Positions 26,042-35,044 of a stretch of DNA of 64,000 nt are shown piece after piece. The stretch covers positions 1 to 64,000 of the forward strand of contig JBEBGV010000002.1 of assembly GCA_040081265.1 (NCBI GenBank), in the 5' to 3' direction. This DNA is from JBEBGV01 sp040081265. GTDB lineage: Bacteria > Acidobacteriota > Vicinamibacteria > Vicinamibacterales > UBA2999. The position numbers and the translations under genes were made by a program. Positions within the stretch are counted from its first letter, which is position 1. Each line of letters opens with the position of its first letter. Below the pieces are notes generated by a model, which saw only the letters and a list, made by a program, of their open reading frames with translations, made no database searches and was not told the origin of the DNA.

Positions 26042-27442
26042 GTGCCGATGGCCGCCGACGCCCTGCTCGAGCGACTGCAACAACACCGCCTGCTCGGCGA
26101 CGCTCCTGTCTACGAACTTCGCTATCTCGCCGAACACGGCCAGTTCAAACACACGCCGAAGGGGGACTTCTACATCCGCAAGGGCGAGCCTCCTGACTCG
26201 CTGTGGATCGTCTTGAGCGGACGCCTGGCCATTTACGTCGACCGTGGCCTCGGCCCTCGGCGTGTGCTCGAGTGGCACGGTGGCGATGCGAGCGGGGCGA
26301 TGCCCTACTCGCGCATCGGCGTCTCGCCGGGAGACGTCATCGCGCTCGAGCCGTCGGACCTGCTGCTCGTCAACCGCTCGTATTTTCCGGACCTGACCCG
26401 CGAGTGTCCGACGGTCACGACCAAGCTCGTGCACGTGATGATTGACCGCACGCGCACCTTCAACTCCAGCGAGCGGCAGGACGAGAAGATGATCGCGCTC
26501 GGGCGCATCGCCGCCGGCCTCGCACACGAGCTCAACAACCCGGCATCGGCCGTGAAGCGCTCGGCACAGCAACTGGCAGGCTTGATCGACCAGGCAGAGT
26601 CGTCCACCCGCGTACTCGCCGCCGCGAACCTCTCAGCCGCACAACTCGACGCCATGGACCAGGCACGGGTGGTCTGCGGATTTGCGACAGGAGAACTGAC
26701 CCCGCTCGACAGGGCTGATCGGGAGGAGGCGCTCGATGACTGCCTTGTGGCGCACAACGCTGACTCCACGCTCGCTGGTGCGTTGCTCGACACCGGTGCC
26801 ACGCCAGACTCACTGAACCGGCTGCACACCGCGATACCGGGCGCGGCGTTCGACGCCGCAGCGCGGTGGATCGCTGTCTGCTGCTCGATCCGCATCCTGA
26901 CCAACGAGATCATGACCGCCTCGACACGCATGCACGAGCTCGTGTCGGTCATCAAGCGATCGAGCTACATGGATCAGGCTCAGGTGCCTGAGGCCCTCGA
27001 CCTGGCACAGGGACTGCGCGACTCGGTGTCGATTCTGCAGCACAAGGCGCGCGCCCGGTCGGTGACCTTGAACCTGACCCTCCAGCCGGGACTCCCCAGG
27101 GTGCTCGCGATCGGCAGCGATCTCAACCAGGCCTGGAGCAACCTCGTCGACAACGCCCTCGATGCCGCGCCGTCACCGGGTCACGTTGACGTCTCCGCCA
27201 CCGCCGAACGCGGCGGCGTCATCGTACGAGTGGTCGATGACGGCCCCGGCATACCGGACAACATCCGCGAGAAGATCTTCGACGCCTTCTTCACCACCAA
27301 GGGCCCCGGCAAGGGCACCGGGCTTGGCCTCGAGATGACGCGCCGCCTTGTGTTCAGGAACGGCGGCGACATCGAGGTGGACTCCGCGCCTGGGCGCACC
27401 GAGTTCAGAGTCCTGCTGAAGAAGGCCCCCGAACAGTCATGA
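26042..27442 (+). CDS. histidine kinase with N-terminal cyclic-nucleotide-binding-like domain
   Basis: A soluble sensor kinase of 466 residues without membrane segments. Residues about 20-135 form a cNMP-binding/CRP-type beta-roll (FYIRKGEPPDSLWIVLSGRLAIYV). The phosphate-binding-cassette Arg and Thr are not obvious, so it may bind another ligand. The dimerisation/phosphoacceptor helix carries GRIAAGLAHELNNPASAV with H162. An extended helical insert precedes the HATPase domain, which has its N box (NLVDNALDAAP), G1 (DDGPGIP) and G2 (GKGTGLGL) intact. The gene overlaps the response-regulator-flavoprotein gene by 4 bp (ATGA), so the two are very likely cognate partners. Confidence 0.92.
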   Translation: MPMAADALLERLQQHRLLGDAPVYELRYLAEHGQFKHTPKGDFYIRKGEPPDSLWIVLSGRLAIYVDRGLGPRRVLEWHGGDASGAMPYSRIGVSPGDVIALEPSDLLLVNRSYFPDLTRECPTVTTKLVHVMIDRTRTFNSSERQDEKMIALGRIAAGLAHELNNPASAVKRSAQQLAGLIDQAESSTRVLAAANLSAAQLDAMDQARVVCGFATGELTPLDRADREEALDDCLVAHNADSTLAGALLDTGATPDSLNRLHTAIPGAAFDAAARWIAVCCSIRILTNEIMTASTRMHELVSVIKRSSYMDQAQVPEALDLAQGLRDSVSILQHKARARSVTLNLTLQPGLPRVLAIGSDLNQAWSNLVDNALDAAPSPGHVDVSATAERGGVIVRVVDDGPGIPDNIREKIFDAFFTTKGPGKGTGLGLEMTRRLVFRNGGDIEVDSAPGRTEFRVLLKKAPEQS

Positions 27443-29097
27443 GCAAGCCGGTTATCTTCACCATTGACGATGAGAGCGAGGTCCTGAACGCCATCGAGCG
27501 GGACCTCCGTCAGCAGTATCAACGTAACTATCGCGTCATCAAGGCCTCGTCTGGCGCGCAGGCACTCGACACCGTCAGGCAGTTGAAACAACGCGGCACG
27601 GCGGTCGCCCTGTTTCTGGTCGACGAAAAGATGCCGGGCATGACCGGCACCCAGTTCCTGGCCGAGGCGATGGTCCTCTTTCCTGAGGCCAAGCGCGCCC
27701 TGCTCACCGCCTACGCCGATACGCAGACGGCGATCGCGGCCATCAACACGATTGGCCTCGATCACTACCTGATGAAGCCCTGGGAACCCCCGGAAGAACG
27801 GCTCTATCCCGTCATCGACGAACTGCTGAGCGACTGGGTCGCGAACGTTCGGCCACCTTTCGACGGCATTCGCGTCGCCGGCACCAGCCTGTCGACATCC
27901 AGTTATGCGATTCGTGACTTCCTGTCGAGGAACCTGATCCCCTACCAATGGGTGGATCTCGACCTCGACGCGCCTGCACGCGCGCTCGTCGAGGCAACGC
28001 CCGACGGGATATCCCGCTTGCCCGCCGTGATGTTTCCCGATGGCACGATGCTGGCCGAGCCAAGCCTGCGCGATCTGGCCGCAAAGATTGGCCTCCACAC
28101 CGCGGCCACCAAGCCCTTTTACGACGTTGTGGTGATCGGCGGTGGCCCCGCCGGCCTCGCCGCGGCGGTGTACGCCGCGTCGGAGGGCCTGCGCGTCGTG
28201 CTGGTCGAACGCGACACCACCGGCGGCCAGGCCGGCACGAGCTCGAAGATCGAGAACTATCTTGGCTTCCCCAACGGGATCTCCGGTGCGGACCTCGCCC
28301 GCCGGGCCACCGGTCAGGCGGTCAAGTTCGGCGCCGAGATCGTCTCCACGCAGGAAGTCGCCTCGGTCTCCCGCACCGATCCATATCGCATCGTGACCTT
28401 GTCCGACGGCACGACCCTCAGTTGCTACGCGGTGGTCGTCGCCCCCGGAATGGAAGTGAAGCAGATGGATGCACCCGGCATGAAGGATCTCGTGGGGACA
28501 GGTGTCTACTACGGCGCCGCCTTGAGCGAGGCCGCCACCTATCGTGACCGGCACGTCGTCATCGTCGGCGGGGGCAACTCCGCGGGACAGGGCGCGATGT
28601 TCTTCTCACGGTACGCGAAGCGGGTCAGCGTGCTGGTGCGTACGCCTACGCTCAGCGCGATGTCGCAGTACCTCGTGGATCGCATCGCCGACGCAAAGAA
28701 CGTCGATGTCCAGTCGGGCACCGCCGTGCAGTCGGTGCGAGGCAACGGGCGCCTGGAGTCGATGACCCTCGTCGACACGCAGTCGGGTGCGACGCGTGAG
28801 CTCGACGCGGCCGCCATGTTCGTGTTCATCGGCTCGGCGCCACGAACGGGCATGCTGGACGAACTGGTGTTGCGCGACCGGGGTGGGTTCATCCTGACCG
28901 GGCGGGATCTGCTCGTCGACGGCAAGTGGCCATCGTCGTGGACACTCGAACGCGACCCGTTTCTCTACGAGACCAATGTCCCTGGCATCTTTGCCGCGGG
29001 AGACGCGCGCCACGGCTCGAGCAAGCGGGTCGCGGCCGCCGTCGGCGAGGGCTCGGCGACCATCGGGATGGTCCACGAATATTTGCGGACAGTCTGA
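27439..29097 (+). CDS. response regulator fused to a thioredoxin-reductase-like flavoprotein
   Basis: A 552-residue three-part protein. Residues 1-130 are a receiver domain with acidic pocket D10/D11, phosphoacceptor D62 (LVDEKMPGMTG), T90 and K113, all intact. Residues 140-220 have glutaredoxin-like secondary structure, but the redox CxxC is replaced by SLSTSS (150-155). Residues 228-552 are a thioredoxin-reductase fold with FAD motif GGGPAGLAAA (234), NADPH motif GGGNSAG (377) and the late FAD motif GIFAAGDAR (516). The position of the catalytic CxxC (about 357-363) reads YYGAALS, so disulfide reductase chemistry of the usual type is not possible. The output of the paired kinase is therefore probably an NAD(P)H-flavin reaction controlled by phosphorylation. 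Confidence 0.93.
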   Translation: MSKPVIFTIDDESEVLNAIERDLRQQYQRNYRVIKASSGAQALDTVRQLKQRGTAVALFLVDEKMPGMTGTQFLAEAMVLFPEAKRALLTAYADTQTAIAAINTIGLDHYLMKPWEPPEERLYPVIDELLSDWVANVRPPFDGIRVAGTSLSTSSYAIRDFLSRNLIPYQWVDLDLDAPARALVEATPDGISRLPAVMFPDGTMLAEPSLRDLAAKIGLHTAATKPFYDVVVIGGGPAGLAAAVYAASEGLRVVLVERDTTGGQAGTSSKIENYLGFPNGISGADLARRATGQAVKFGAEIVSTQEVASVSRTDPYRIVTLSDGTTLSCYAVVVAPGMEVKQMDAPGMKDLVGTGVYYGAALSEAATYRDRHVVIVGGGNSAGQGAMFFSRYAKRVSVLVRTPTLSAMSQYLVDRIADAKNVDVQSGTAVQSVRGNGRLESMTLVDTQSGATRELDAAAMFVFIGSAPRTGMLDELVLRDRGGFILTGRDLLVDGKWPSSWTLERDPFLYETNVPGIFAAGDARHGSSKRVAAAVGEGSATIGMVHEYLRTV

Positions 29098-29156
29098 GCG
29101 CTTCGGGCGTATAGTCCCTCGGTGCTGAGGCTCTGTGCCTCAACCTAGGAGGCACG

Positions 29157-30218
29157 ATGACACGATGGATAACAGCCACCGCCCTGCTGGCGGGAGCCGC
29201 CTGCCTGACGGTGATCACGACGACCACCGAGCTTGGCGCGGCAACGAATACGAGGATCATGAGCGGCTTGAACAGCCCGCGCGGGCTGGCAATAGGCCCG
29301 GACGGCGCGGTTTACGTGGCCGAGGGTGGCTCCGGTGGCGCCGGACCCTGCATCATCGCCGCAACGAACGAGACCCGCTGCTTCGGCCTGACGGGCGCGA
29401 TTTCGCGCTTCGCCAACGGCGTGCAGCAGCGCACTGTCTCCGGGCTGCCTTCGCATGGGCTGCCGAGCGGTGACGCGGCCACGGGGCCAAACGACATCGC
29501 CTTCCAGACTGGTGGCGGCATGCTCGTCCTCATGGGCTTGGGATTCGACCCCTCCGTGCGGCCGTCCTACGGCCCGAGCGGCCTGCTGTTCGGGAAACTC
29601 CTGAACGTTTCGGCAGCGGGCGTCATCACCGAAGCCGCCGATGTGTCGGCCTATGAAGCACAGACCAATCCTGCCGGTGGTCCGGTCGACACCAACCCGT
29701 TCGGCCTGCTCTCGGTGGCCGGCACGCGCCTGGTCGCCGACGCCGGCGCCAACGCGCTGCTGAGCGTCGTCGCCAGCGGCCTGGTGAACACGGTCGCGGT
29801 CTTCCCCTCGCGTCCAGCACGTTCCACTGACTCAGTGCCGACCTCCGTCACGGTCGGACCGGACGGCGCCTACTACGTCAGCGAACTGTCCGGCGTGCCG
29901 TTCGCAGCGGGCTCATCCAACATCTATCGTGTCGTCCCCAGACAGCAGCCGCAGGTCTTCCGCAGCGGCTTCACCACGGTGACGGACATGGAGTTCGGAC
30001 CCGACGGCAGTCTGTATGTGGTCGAGCACTCCACCGGCCCGGTGTTCTTCGGGCGGCCGGGAGACATCGTCAAGATCGCGCCAGACGGCACACGCACGGT
30101 GCTTGTCTCGAACCTCAACCGACCGACATCGCTCGCCATCGCCAGCGACGGCTCTATCTACTACACCAACTTCGGGATCACCCGGGGTGCAGGCGAGGTG
30201 TGGAGGTTCACGCCGTAG
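29157..30218 (+). CDS. ScyD/ScyE-family secreted beta-propeller protein
   Basis: A 353-residue secreted protein with signal peptide (ALLAGAACLTVITTTTELGAA). Repeated propeller blades of the NHL/SMP-30 type recur: SPRGLAIGPDGAVYVAEGG, PTSVTVGPDGAYYVSE, TDMEFGPDGSLYVVEHS and PTSLAIASDGSIYYTNFG. The closest recognised family is ScyD/ScyE, named after cyanobacterial scytonemin clusters but widespread with unknown function. AGGAGG lies shortly before the ATG, and a TATAGT -10-like box occurs at 29110-29115. The 3' end overlaps the convergent helicase gene by 11 bp. Confidence 0.88.
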   Translation: MTRWITATALLAGAACLTVITTTTELGAATNTRIMSGLNSPRGLAIGPDGAVYVAEGGSGGAGPCIIAATNETRCFGLTGAISRFANGVQQRTVSGLPSHGLPSGDAATGPNDIAFQTGGGMLVLMGLGFDPSVRPSYGPSGLLFGKLLNVSAAGVITEAADVSAYEAQTNPAGGPVDTNPFGLLSVAGTRLVADAGANALLSVVASGLVNTVAVFPSRPARSTDSVPTSVTVGPDGAYYVSELSGVPFAAGSSNIYRVVPRQQPQVFRSGFTTVTDMEFGPDGSLYVVEHSTGPVFFGRPGDIVKIAPDGTRTVLVSNLNRPTSLAIASDGSIYYTNFGITRGAGEVWRFTP

Positions 30219-33200
30219 CCAGCGCAACGAAGCGACACAGCGCGTTCACGAGCCGCATCTGTTCAACGGTGCGGCATCGTGTTTCCAGCAGGCGCGGGCT
30301 GCAGACGAGCACGGCCATGGCCTTGGCGCGCGAGACCGCGACGTTCAACCGATTGCGGCTGAAGAGGAAGTCGAGGCCCCGCGGGATGTCTTCGCCGCTG
30401 CTCGTCGCCAGCGAGAAGAACACGACCGGGGCCTCACGTCCCTGGAACTTGTCCACCGTGCCCACCTCGACGCCTGCGGGCAGGGCGTCGATAAGGGCGT
30501 GCACCTGCATGTTGTAGGGCGCGACGACGAGGATGTCGGCGGGAGTGAGAGGACGCGACACCCCGAATCGATCAGTGAACGTGCCCCCGTCGAGCATCCG
30601 CCGCACCTCGCCGGCGACGCTCTCCGCTTCCTCGATGGACTGCTGCGCGTTGCCCGAGTGATTGGCGGGCAGGTAGCGCAGCCCCGTCCCGGTCAGGCCG
30701 GCCGTGTCAACCCGCTGACGCGCACAATCAGGGTGCGCGTGGAGCCGACTCTCGTACGACAGTTCCGAGATGAAACCGCAGACGTCAGGGTGCATTCGCC
30801 ACGTCTGCTCGAGAAACAGGCCCTGATCTGGCGCGACGGTGAGGTCGTCGCCGAGGATGTGTTCGAGCACCGACACGCCTGCCCTGCCCGGGTGCACGCC
30901 CTGGGTGACGTGGGGCAACTGTCGAGGATCGCCGAGCAGCACCACGTTGCGTGCGCACTGGCTCATCGCCACCGCGTCGGCCAGTGACACCTGCCCGGCT
31001 TCGTCGATGAACAGGTAGTCGAACTGCGCAGCCATCTCAGCGCGTGCGAACAACCATGATGTGCCGGCCACGATCGGAGCGTCGCTGTCCTCGCACTGCT
31101 TGTTACTCTCGACGCTGACAAATCCCTCGCCGGCGTACTCGGACTCGCCCTTTCCCGACGACTTCTTGATGCCGGTGATCGGCATACCCGCTTCACGCCC
31201 GGCTCCAACGACTTCGTCGAGCAGGTTGTGGATGGCTTTGTGGCTCGTCGCGGTAATCGCCACGCGCAGGCCACGCGATACGAGGTGCGAGATGATGCGG
31301 GCACCGGCGTAGGTCTTGCCAGAGCCTGGGGGGCCCTGGATGAACAGATAGCTGTCGTCCAGCGACTCGACGAGACGCTTCTGCTCATCCAGTTCCATTG
31401 TCTGGACTGTGGCACCTGGAGCGCGAGAGGTGAATCGCGGCAACACCCTGGCAAGCAGGTCTCGCCCGACGCGATCGTGTCGTTGCCCAGCCACCAGTCT
31501 GCTGGCGATCCGTACGAGAGCCGCGCGCTGGGCTTTGGTGGGCACCGGGCCACCTGCAACCACGGCGGTCGGCAGCGGAACACTCGCCAGCCCGGGACCG
31601 CGGCGAAGCGCCAGCGTCCCCGACAGGTCGAGCGCGACGATGTCGCCAGCGCCCTTGCCTTCGACCGGATCCTTGACGTCGGCGCCCTCGCGCAGCTTGA
31701 ACTCCTGATCCGGGAACGAGAGCGTGTGGATAAGCGACTTCTTGTCTGGCACAGGCGCCACGTCGGGGACCGGTGCAAGAAACGCGATGGCCTCCGTGTC
31801 CTCGCGCAGTTCATCGAGTGATTTCTTCAGCCGTTCGTAATAGGCCCACCACCCCGGCTTGGCTTCGCGACGGTGATAGTCCACCAGGTTGGTGAGCAGC
31901 CCCGCGGCGAGCGCACCGTCGGGCTCGGTCAGCGCCATTGCGTGCCCGGCCGCAGCGAGGTCGGCGCGCAGTGTCATGTTTTCGTCGTAATCCTCGGGGG
32001 ATTCTTCTACCGCCCTGGCCGTGGTTGCCCAGGGGATATCGACGGCGTACTGACGGGTCGCCTCGAGGCGGCGCTCCAGCAACCAGTCGCGCAGCAGGCG
32101 CGTGGACTCGCAATCCTCGGCGTTGTACGTACGAATCGCGGCAAGGATATCGGCGTCGCCCGTCTCGAGAAAGCGCTGGAACTCGAGAATCGATTCGCCG
32201 CCATCAACGACAGCACCCTGCCCCGCGCCTGACATGAAGAAGCGCCGCACCTTCTTGAGCGAGTAGCTGTCGTAGGAGATCTGCATCGACTGGCGAACGA
32301 CCTGATAGAGGTCGACAAAGACCTCGCGACGCAGCAGATCGTCAACATCCACCTCACGGGTCGCATGCTGGCCCATCAGGCGCTTGATCGCGCCCGTTTC
32401 GTAGGGCGCGTAATGATAGACGTGCAGGTCGGGATACTGTTCGAGGCGGGCGCGCACAAAGTCGATGAACTGTTCGAACGCCACCTTCTCGCCCGCGCGA
32501 TCGATGCACTCGAACGATTTGAATGTCCAGTCGCCTCCGTCCTTAATGGCGACACCCCACAGGTATTCCAGGCCGCCAGAGGCGGCGAAATACGGGTAGC
32601 CCTCGATGTCAAAGAAGATGTCGCCATCTGAGGGAGACGGCAGGAGCCCGAACCCGCGCCGCAGTTCAGGCGTCAGCAGCTGGTAGCGATGCCCGGTCGT
32701 TCGCGCTTCGCTCTGGAGCCTCGCCTGGCGTGTCAATCGCTCGAAGGTCTGCGGCAGGATGCCGGCACGTGCGTCCGGGCCCGCCACCGCCAGTTGCGCA
32801 ACGCGGGTCACGCCGGAGTCGATCAGGCGTTCCACCTGGTCACGACGGATGCCGGCAACGAGCGTGAGATGGTCGTCGGCTTCGCGCCGACTGGCGCAGT
32901 GACTGGAATAGCCGCAGACGTGGCAGTGGCCGACCGGGAGTGGATAGGTCTCACGCCGCGCGTCGATCGCGCGCAGGAATCGGCCCTGCACAGCGTGGTA
33001 ATAAGCAAGAAAGTCGTTCGGAACGAAGGCGACCTGCTCGCCCGTGCCAAGCACGACGTGCATGCGCCTCGGCATGATCTGCTGCACCCGTGCGAGCTGC
33101 TCCGTGTACCAGCAGAGCTGCAGGATGAAGTACGGCTTCGGATGCCGCGCCAGCTTGGTGTCCCAGGCCTCATAGCTCCACGAACCGAGCACTGAGGGCG

Positions 33201-33576
33201 TGTCCACGCGGATGAGGAAGTCGGCGATGCCACGCCACGGTTGGTCCTGGAACACACCCTGGTAGATCACGTCAACGCCGGCGCGCATCGCATCGAGCGT
33301 GCGCCGCGACTCCCGATCCCAATCGAGCGCACCGCTGCCCCCCGACCCATCTCCGGCGATCTGTTCCACCTGCCGGCCCTGGGCCTTCAGGCCATCCAGC
33401 CACGCCCGCTCGTGCTCGATGCCCTTGGCCCGGATAATCTCGGCTTGCGGATCCTTCTCGCGGGCGACCCCCTGCCCCGACCCGGCCAGCAGGTCGAGCG
33501 AGATCAGGTGCTCGCACTCGACGAAGTGATTGAGGTCGCTCGGTGAGAACGTCAGTCGCTCGGAGGTCAGCTGCAT
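30208..33576 (-). CDS. RecB-like nuclease / DEDD exonuclease / SF1 helicase (TM0106 family)
   Basis: A 1122-residue DNA-processing protein. An N-terminal RecB/Cas4-like nuclease has D119 (IADF), D139 and K141 (EAWDTK), Q153 and Y157, plus four cysteines placed as in Fe-S nucleases (C21, C218, C221, C227 in CHVCGYSSHC). A RNase H-fold DEDD exonuclease follows, with D323/E325 in FFDIEGYPYF and HYAPYE. The C-terminal third is a Dna2/NAM7-type SF1B helicase with Walker A GPPGSGKTY near residue 750, Walker B FIDEAGQ near 855, and the Q/RxAVSRAK motif VAVSRAKAMAVL near the end. All three active sites look intact. It probably acts in repair or in defence against foreign DNA. The start MQLTSERL is chosen because upstream codons lack family similarity. 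Confidence 0.92.
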   Translation of the reverse strand: MQLTSERLTFSPSDLNHFVECEHLISLDLLAGSGQGVAREKDPQAEIIRAKGIEHERAWLDGLKAQGRQVEQIAGDGSGGSGALDWDRESRRTLDAMRAGVDVIYQGVFQDQPWRGIADFLIRVDTPSVLGSWSYEAWDTKLARHPKPYFILQLCWYTEQLARVQQIMPRRMHVVLGTGEQVAFVPNDFLAYYHAVQGRFLRAIDARRETYPLPVGHCHVCGYSSHCASRREADDHLTLVAGIRRDQVERLIDSGVTRVAQLAVAGPDARAGILPQTFERLTRQARLQSEARTTGHRYQLLTPELRRGFGLLPSPSDGDIFFDIEGYPYFAASGGLEYLWGVAIKDGGDWTFKSFECIDRAGEKVAFEQFIDFVRARLEQYPDLHVYHYAPYETGAIKRLMGQHATREVDVDDLLRREVFVDLYQVVRQSMQISYDSYSLKKVRRFFMSGAGQGAVVDGGESILEFQRFLETGDADILAAIRTYNAEDCESTRLLRDWLLERRLEATRQYAVDIPWATTARAVEESPEDYDENMTLRADLAAAGHAMALTEPDGALAAGLLTNLVDYHRREAKPGWWAYYERLKKSLDELREDTEAIAFLAPVPDVAPVPDKKSLIHTLSFPDQEFKLREGADVKDPVEGKGAGDIVALDLSGTLALRRGPGLASVPLPTAVVAGGPVPTKAQRAALVRIASRLVAGQRHDRVGRDLLARVLPRFTSRAPGATVQTMELDEQKRLVESLDDSYLFIQGPPGSGKTYAGARIISHLVSRGLRVAITATSHKAIHNLLDEVVGAGREAGMPITGIKKSSGKGESEYAGEGFVSVESNKQCEDSDAPIVAGTSWLFARAEMAAQFDYLFIDEAGQVSLADAVAMSQCARNVVLLGDPRQLPHVTQGVHPGRAGVSVLEHILGDDLTVAPDQGLFLEQTWRMHPDVCGFISELSYESRLHAHPDCARQRVDTAGLTGTGLRYLPANHSGNAQQSIEEAESVAGEVRRMLDGGTFTDRFGVSRPLTPADILVVAPYNMQVHALIDALPAGVEVGTVDKFQGREAPVVFFSLATSSGEDIPRGLDFLFSRNRLNVAVSRAKAMAVLVCSPRLLETRCRTVEQMRLVNALCRFVALATA

Positions 33577-33621
33577 CAGCGTTCTGGATATCGTACCGCG
33601 CCCCTTTGGTCGGGGCACCCA

Positions 33622-33648
33622 GACGTCAGGACGTGCGGACCTGACGTC
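33622..33648. repeat. inverted repeat between the small gene and the nuclease-helicase
   Basis: GACGTCAGG (33622-33630) and CCTGACGTC (33640-33648) form a perfect 9-bp stem with a 9-base loop. It covers the last codons of the small gene upstream of the helicase start, so it could act on helicase expression. It lacks the CTACGTACC tail and is not counted as a member of the palindrome family. Confidence 0.6.
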
Positions 33649-33850
33649 GCTTGAAGTTCGCGAGCATCACACGGCGATGGGCAAGCTGCCGTTGGTTGAG
33701 AGCCGGTGGGATCGGGGCCGGTGGCAGCGGCAATTCAGAATCGAGCGGCAAACTTCCCTGTCCGCTCGTGTCGGTGGCCTGGCGGTGCAGCCGCGCCTGC
33801 CGAAAACACACGAAACAGACCGTTCCTGCCAGATGCGCGCATAACGACAT
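33626..33850 (-). CDS. small hypothetical protein
   Basis: A 74-residue reading frame starting MSLCAHLAGTVCFVCF. It is preceded by GGAGGAT four bases before the ATG, one of the best Shine-Dalgarno sequences in the window. The first 16 residues contain three cysteines (CAHLAGTVCFVC). The middle is Pro-rich and the C-terminus basic (FKRRQVRTS). It ends 49 bases before the nuclease-helicase start on the same strand, so the two may be one transcript. No family is recognised, and short length means the call could be wrong. Confidence 0.5.
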   Translation of the reverse strand: MSLCAHLAGTVCFVCFRQARLHRQATDTSGQGSLPLDSELPLPPAPIPPALNQRQLAHRRVMLANFKRRQVRTS

Positions 33851-33970
33851 GTCGATCCTCCACGAACAGTGTCTCAAGGGGGAGTGACAGGGCTGGTCAC
33901 ACGTGTCTTTCAAGCCACCGCCGGCTGGAACGGATCCTGCCTTGACAGGAGGCAGGAGGCGACCTCAGCC

Positions 33971-34195
33971 ATGAAACTCGCAAGCATTGTCGGCGTTGTT
34001 CTGGTGGTCCTCGGAGTCATCGCGCTGGCGTACGGCGGCATCAACTACACGCGCACCGAGAAGGTCCTGGACATTGGCCCACTCGAGGCGACGACTGAGA
34101 CGCGCGAGCGCATCCCGTTGCCTCCAGTGCTGGGCGGAGTCGCGCTGATCGGCGGCATCGCGCTCCTCGTCGTCGGGTCGCGCCGGACCGCGTAG
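33971..34195 (+). CDS. small two-helix membrane protein (DUF3185-like)
   Basis: A 74-residue protein with two membrane helices: residues 4-22 (ASIVGVVLVVLGVIALAYG) and 51-70 (LGGVALIGGIALLVVG). They are separated by a polar loop with RTEKVLDIGPLEATTETRERIPLPP. A length near 70 residues and the Gly-rich helices resemble DUF3185-type proteins of unknown role. The start MKLASIVG at 33971 has AGGAGG about 13 bases upstream. Confidence 0.82.
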   Translation: MKLASIVGVVLVVLGVIALAYGGINYTRTEKVLDIGPLEATTETRERIPLPPVLGGVALIGGIALLVVGSRRTA

Positions 34196-34199
34196 GAAG

Positions 34200-35030
34200 T
34201 CAGCAGTTGTAGCGTCTGGTGAGCTGATCGACGAGCGAGCCTTCGCGGTACGGCCCGTCTTTCTTCACTCCGGTGGCCTTGCGGATCTTCTCGTTCCAGA
34301 GGTGCAGGCAGTAGCTCTGCTCGAGCATCGCGGCCCCATCGCGGAAGGTGTCATCGAAGGCGCAGATCCAGAACGAGAACGGCAGCGGATAGAAGTAGAA
34401 ATACGGCTTGGCCAGCTCAAACAGGCCGTGATGCTTGACGACGCGCGTCAGCCCCGTCGGCCCGGACGACTCCCCCCACTTGGCGTCGTGTCGGCCCGGC
34501 AGGAACCGCCGCAGCCGCTTTCGCCGTCGGTCACGCGGCGAATCACTCTCGAGAATCAGGTTCGGGTCACGGCTGACATCGGCCAACTGGCGTGTGAGCG
34601 GATGCCCCTGAGGGAAGCGCATCAGCGCATTGCAGACCCGCTGCGGATCGGTTCTGCCAAAGACAATGGGGTCTTCGAAGTCGAGAGGCCGCAGGCAGAC
34701 CATGTCGAGATCGGCCCAGTAGCCCCCGCAGGCATGGAGCATCTCCTGCCTGAACCAGTCAGCAAAAATAGCCAACGACCCGTTCGCCCGGAAGACTTTC
34801 GCCTCGGGCAGGATGGCATTGGCGTCTTTGAGCACGACCCCCTTGGGCACCCGGTCAACCTTGCCGTAGGTGTACAGGTGATAAGGGTGGCCATTGGCCA
34901 GAAACGACTTGATCGACAGGACTTCCAGTCGCGAAAGGCGGTCGCCGATCCACAGGGACTGGATGGTCCGGCTGGGGAGATCCTGGCCGATGACAGGGCC
35001 GGTGGGCGCGTCGGACACTTGGGCCATCAT
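34200..35030 (-). CDS. glycosyltransferase with DXD motif (GT32-like)
   Basis: A 276-residue cytoplasmic enzyme. The conserved core is FADWFRQEMLHACGGYWADLDMVCLRPL, in which GGYWADLD carries the DXD metal/nucleotide-sugar motif of the Gly_transf_sug family (PF04488). IQSLWIGDRLSRLEVLSIKSF at the N-terminus is also typical. Members transfer sugars to capsule or lipopolysaccharide acceptors. Donor and acceptor cannot be deduced, and no other polysaccharide genes are nearby. The start is one of two adjacent ATG codons at 35030/35027. Confidence 0.87.
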   Translation of the reverse strand: MMAQVSDAPTGPVIGQDLPSRTIQSLWIGDRLSRLEVLSIKSFLANGHPYHLYTYGKVDRVPKGVVLKDANAILPEAKVFRANGSLAIFADWFRQEMLHACGGYWADLDMVCLRPLDFEDPIVFGRTDPQRVCNALMRFPQGHPLTRQLADVSRDPNLILESDSPRDRRRKRLRRFLPGRHDAKWGESSGPTGLTRVVKHHGLFELAKPYFYFYPLPFSFWICAFDDTFRDGAAMLEQSYCLHLWNEKIRKATGVKKDGPYREGSLVDQLTRRYNC

Positions 35031-35044
35031 AGGCCATACCTTGT

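Noticed and set aside
27439..29097. Calling the fusion an active thioredoxin reductase (trxB)
   Set aside because: The catalytic CxxC is missing in both the reductase and the glutaredoxin-like parts.
32120..32145. TACGTA hit inside the nuclease-helicase gene
   Set aside because: No stem or tail surrounds it and it encodes conserved residues (RTYNAEDC), so it is a chance match to the palindrome tail.
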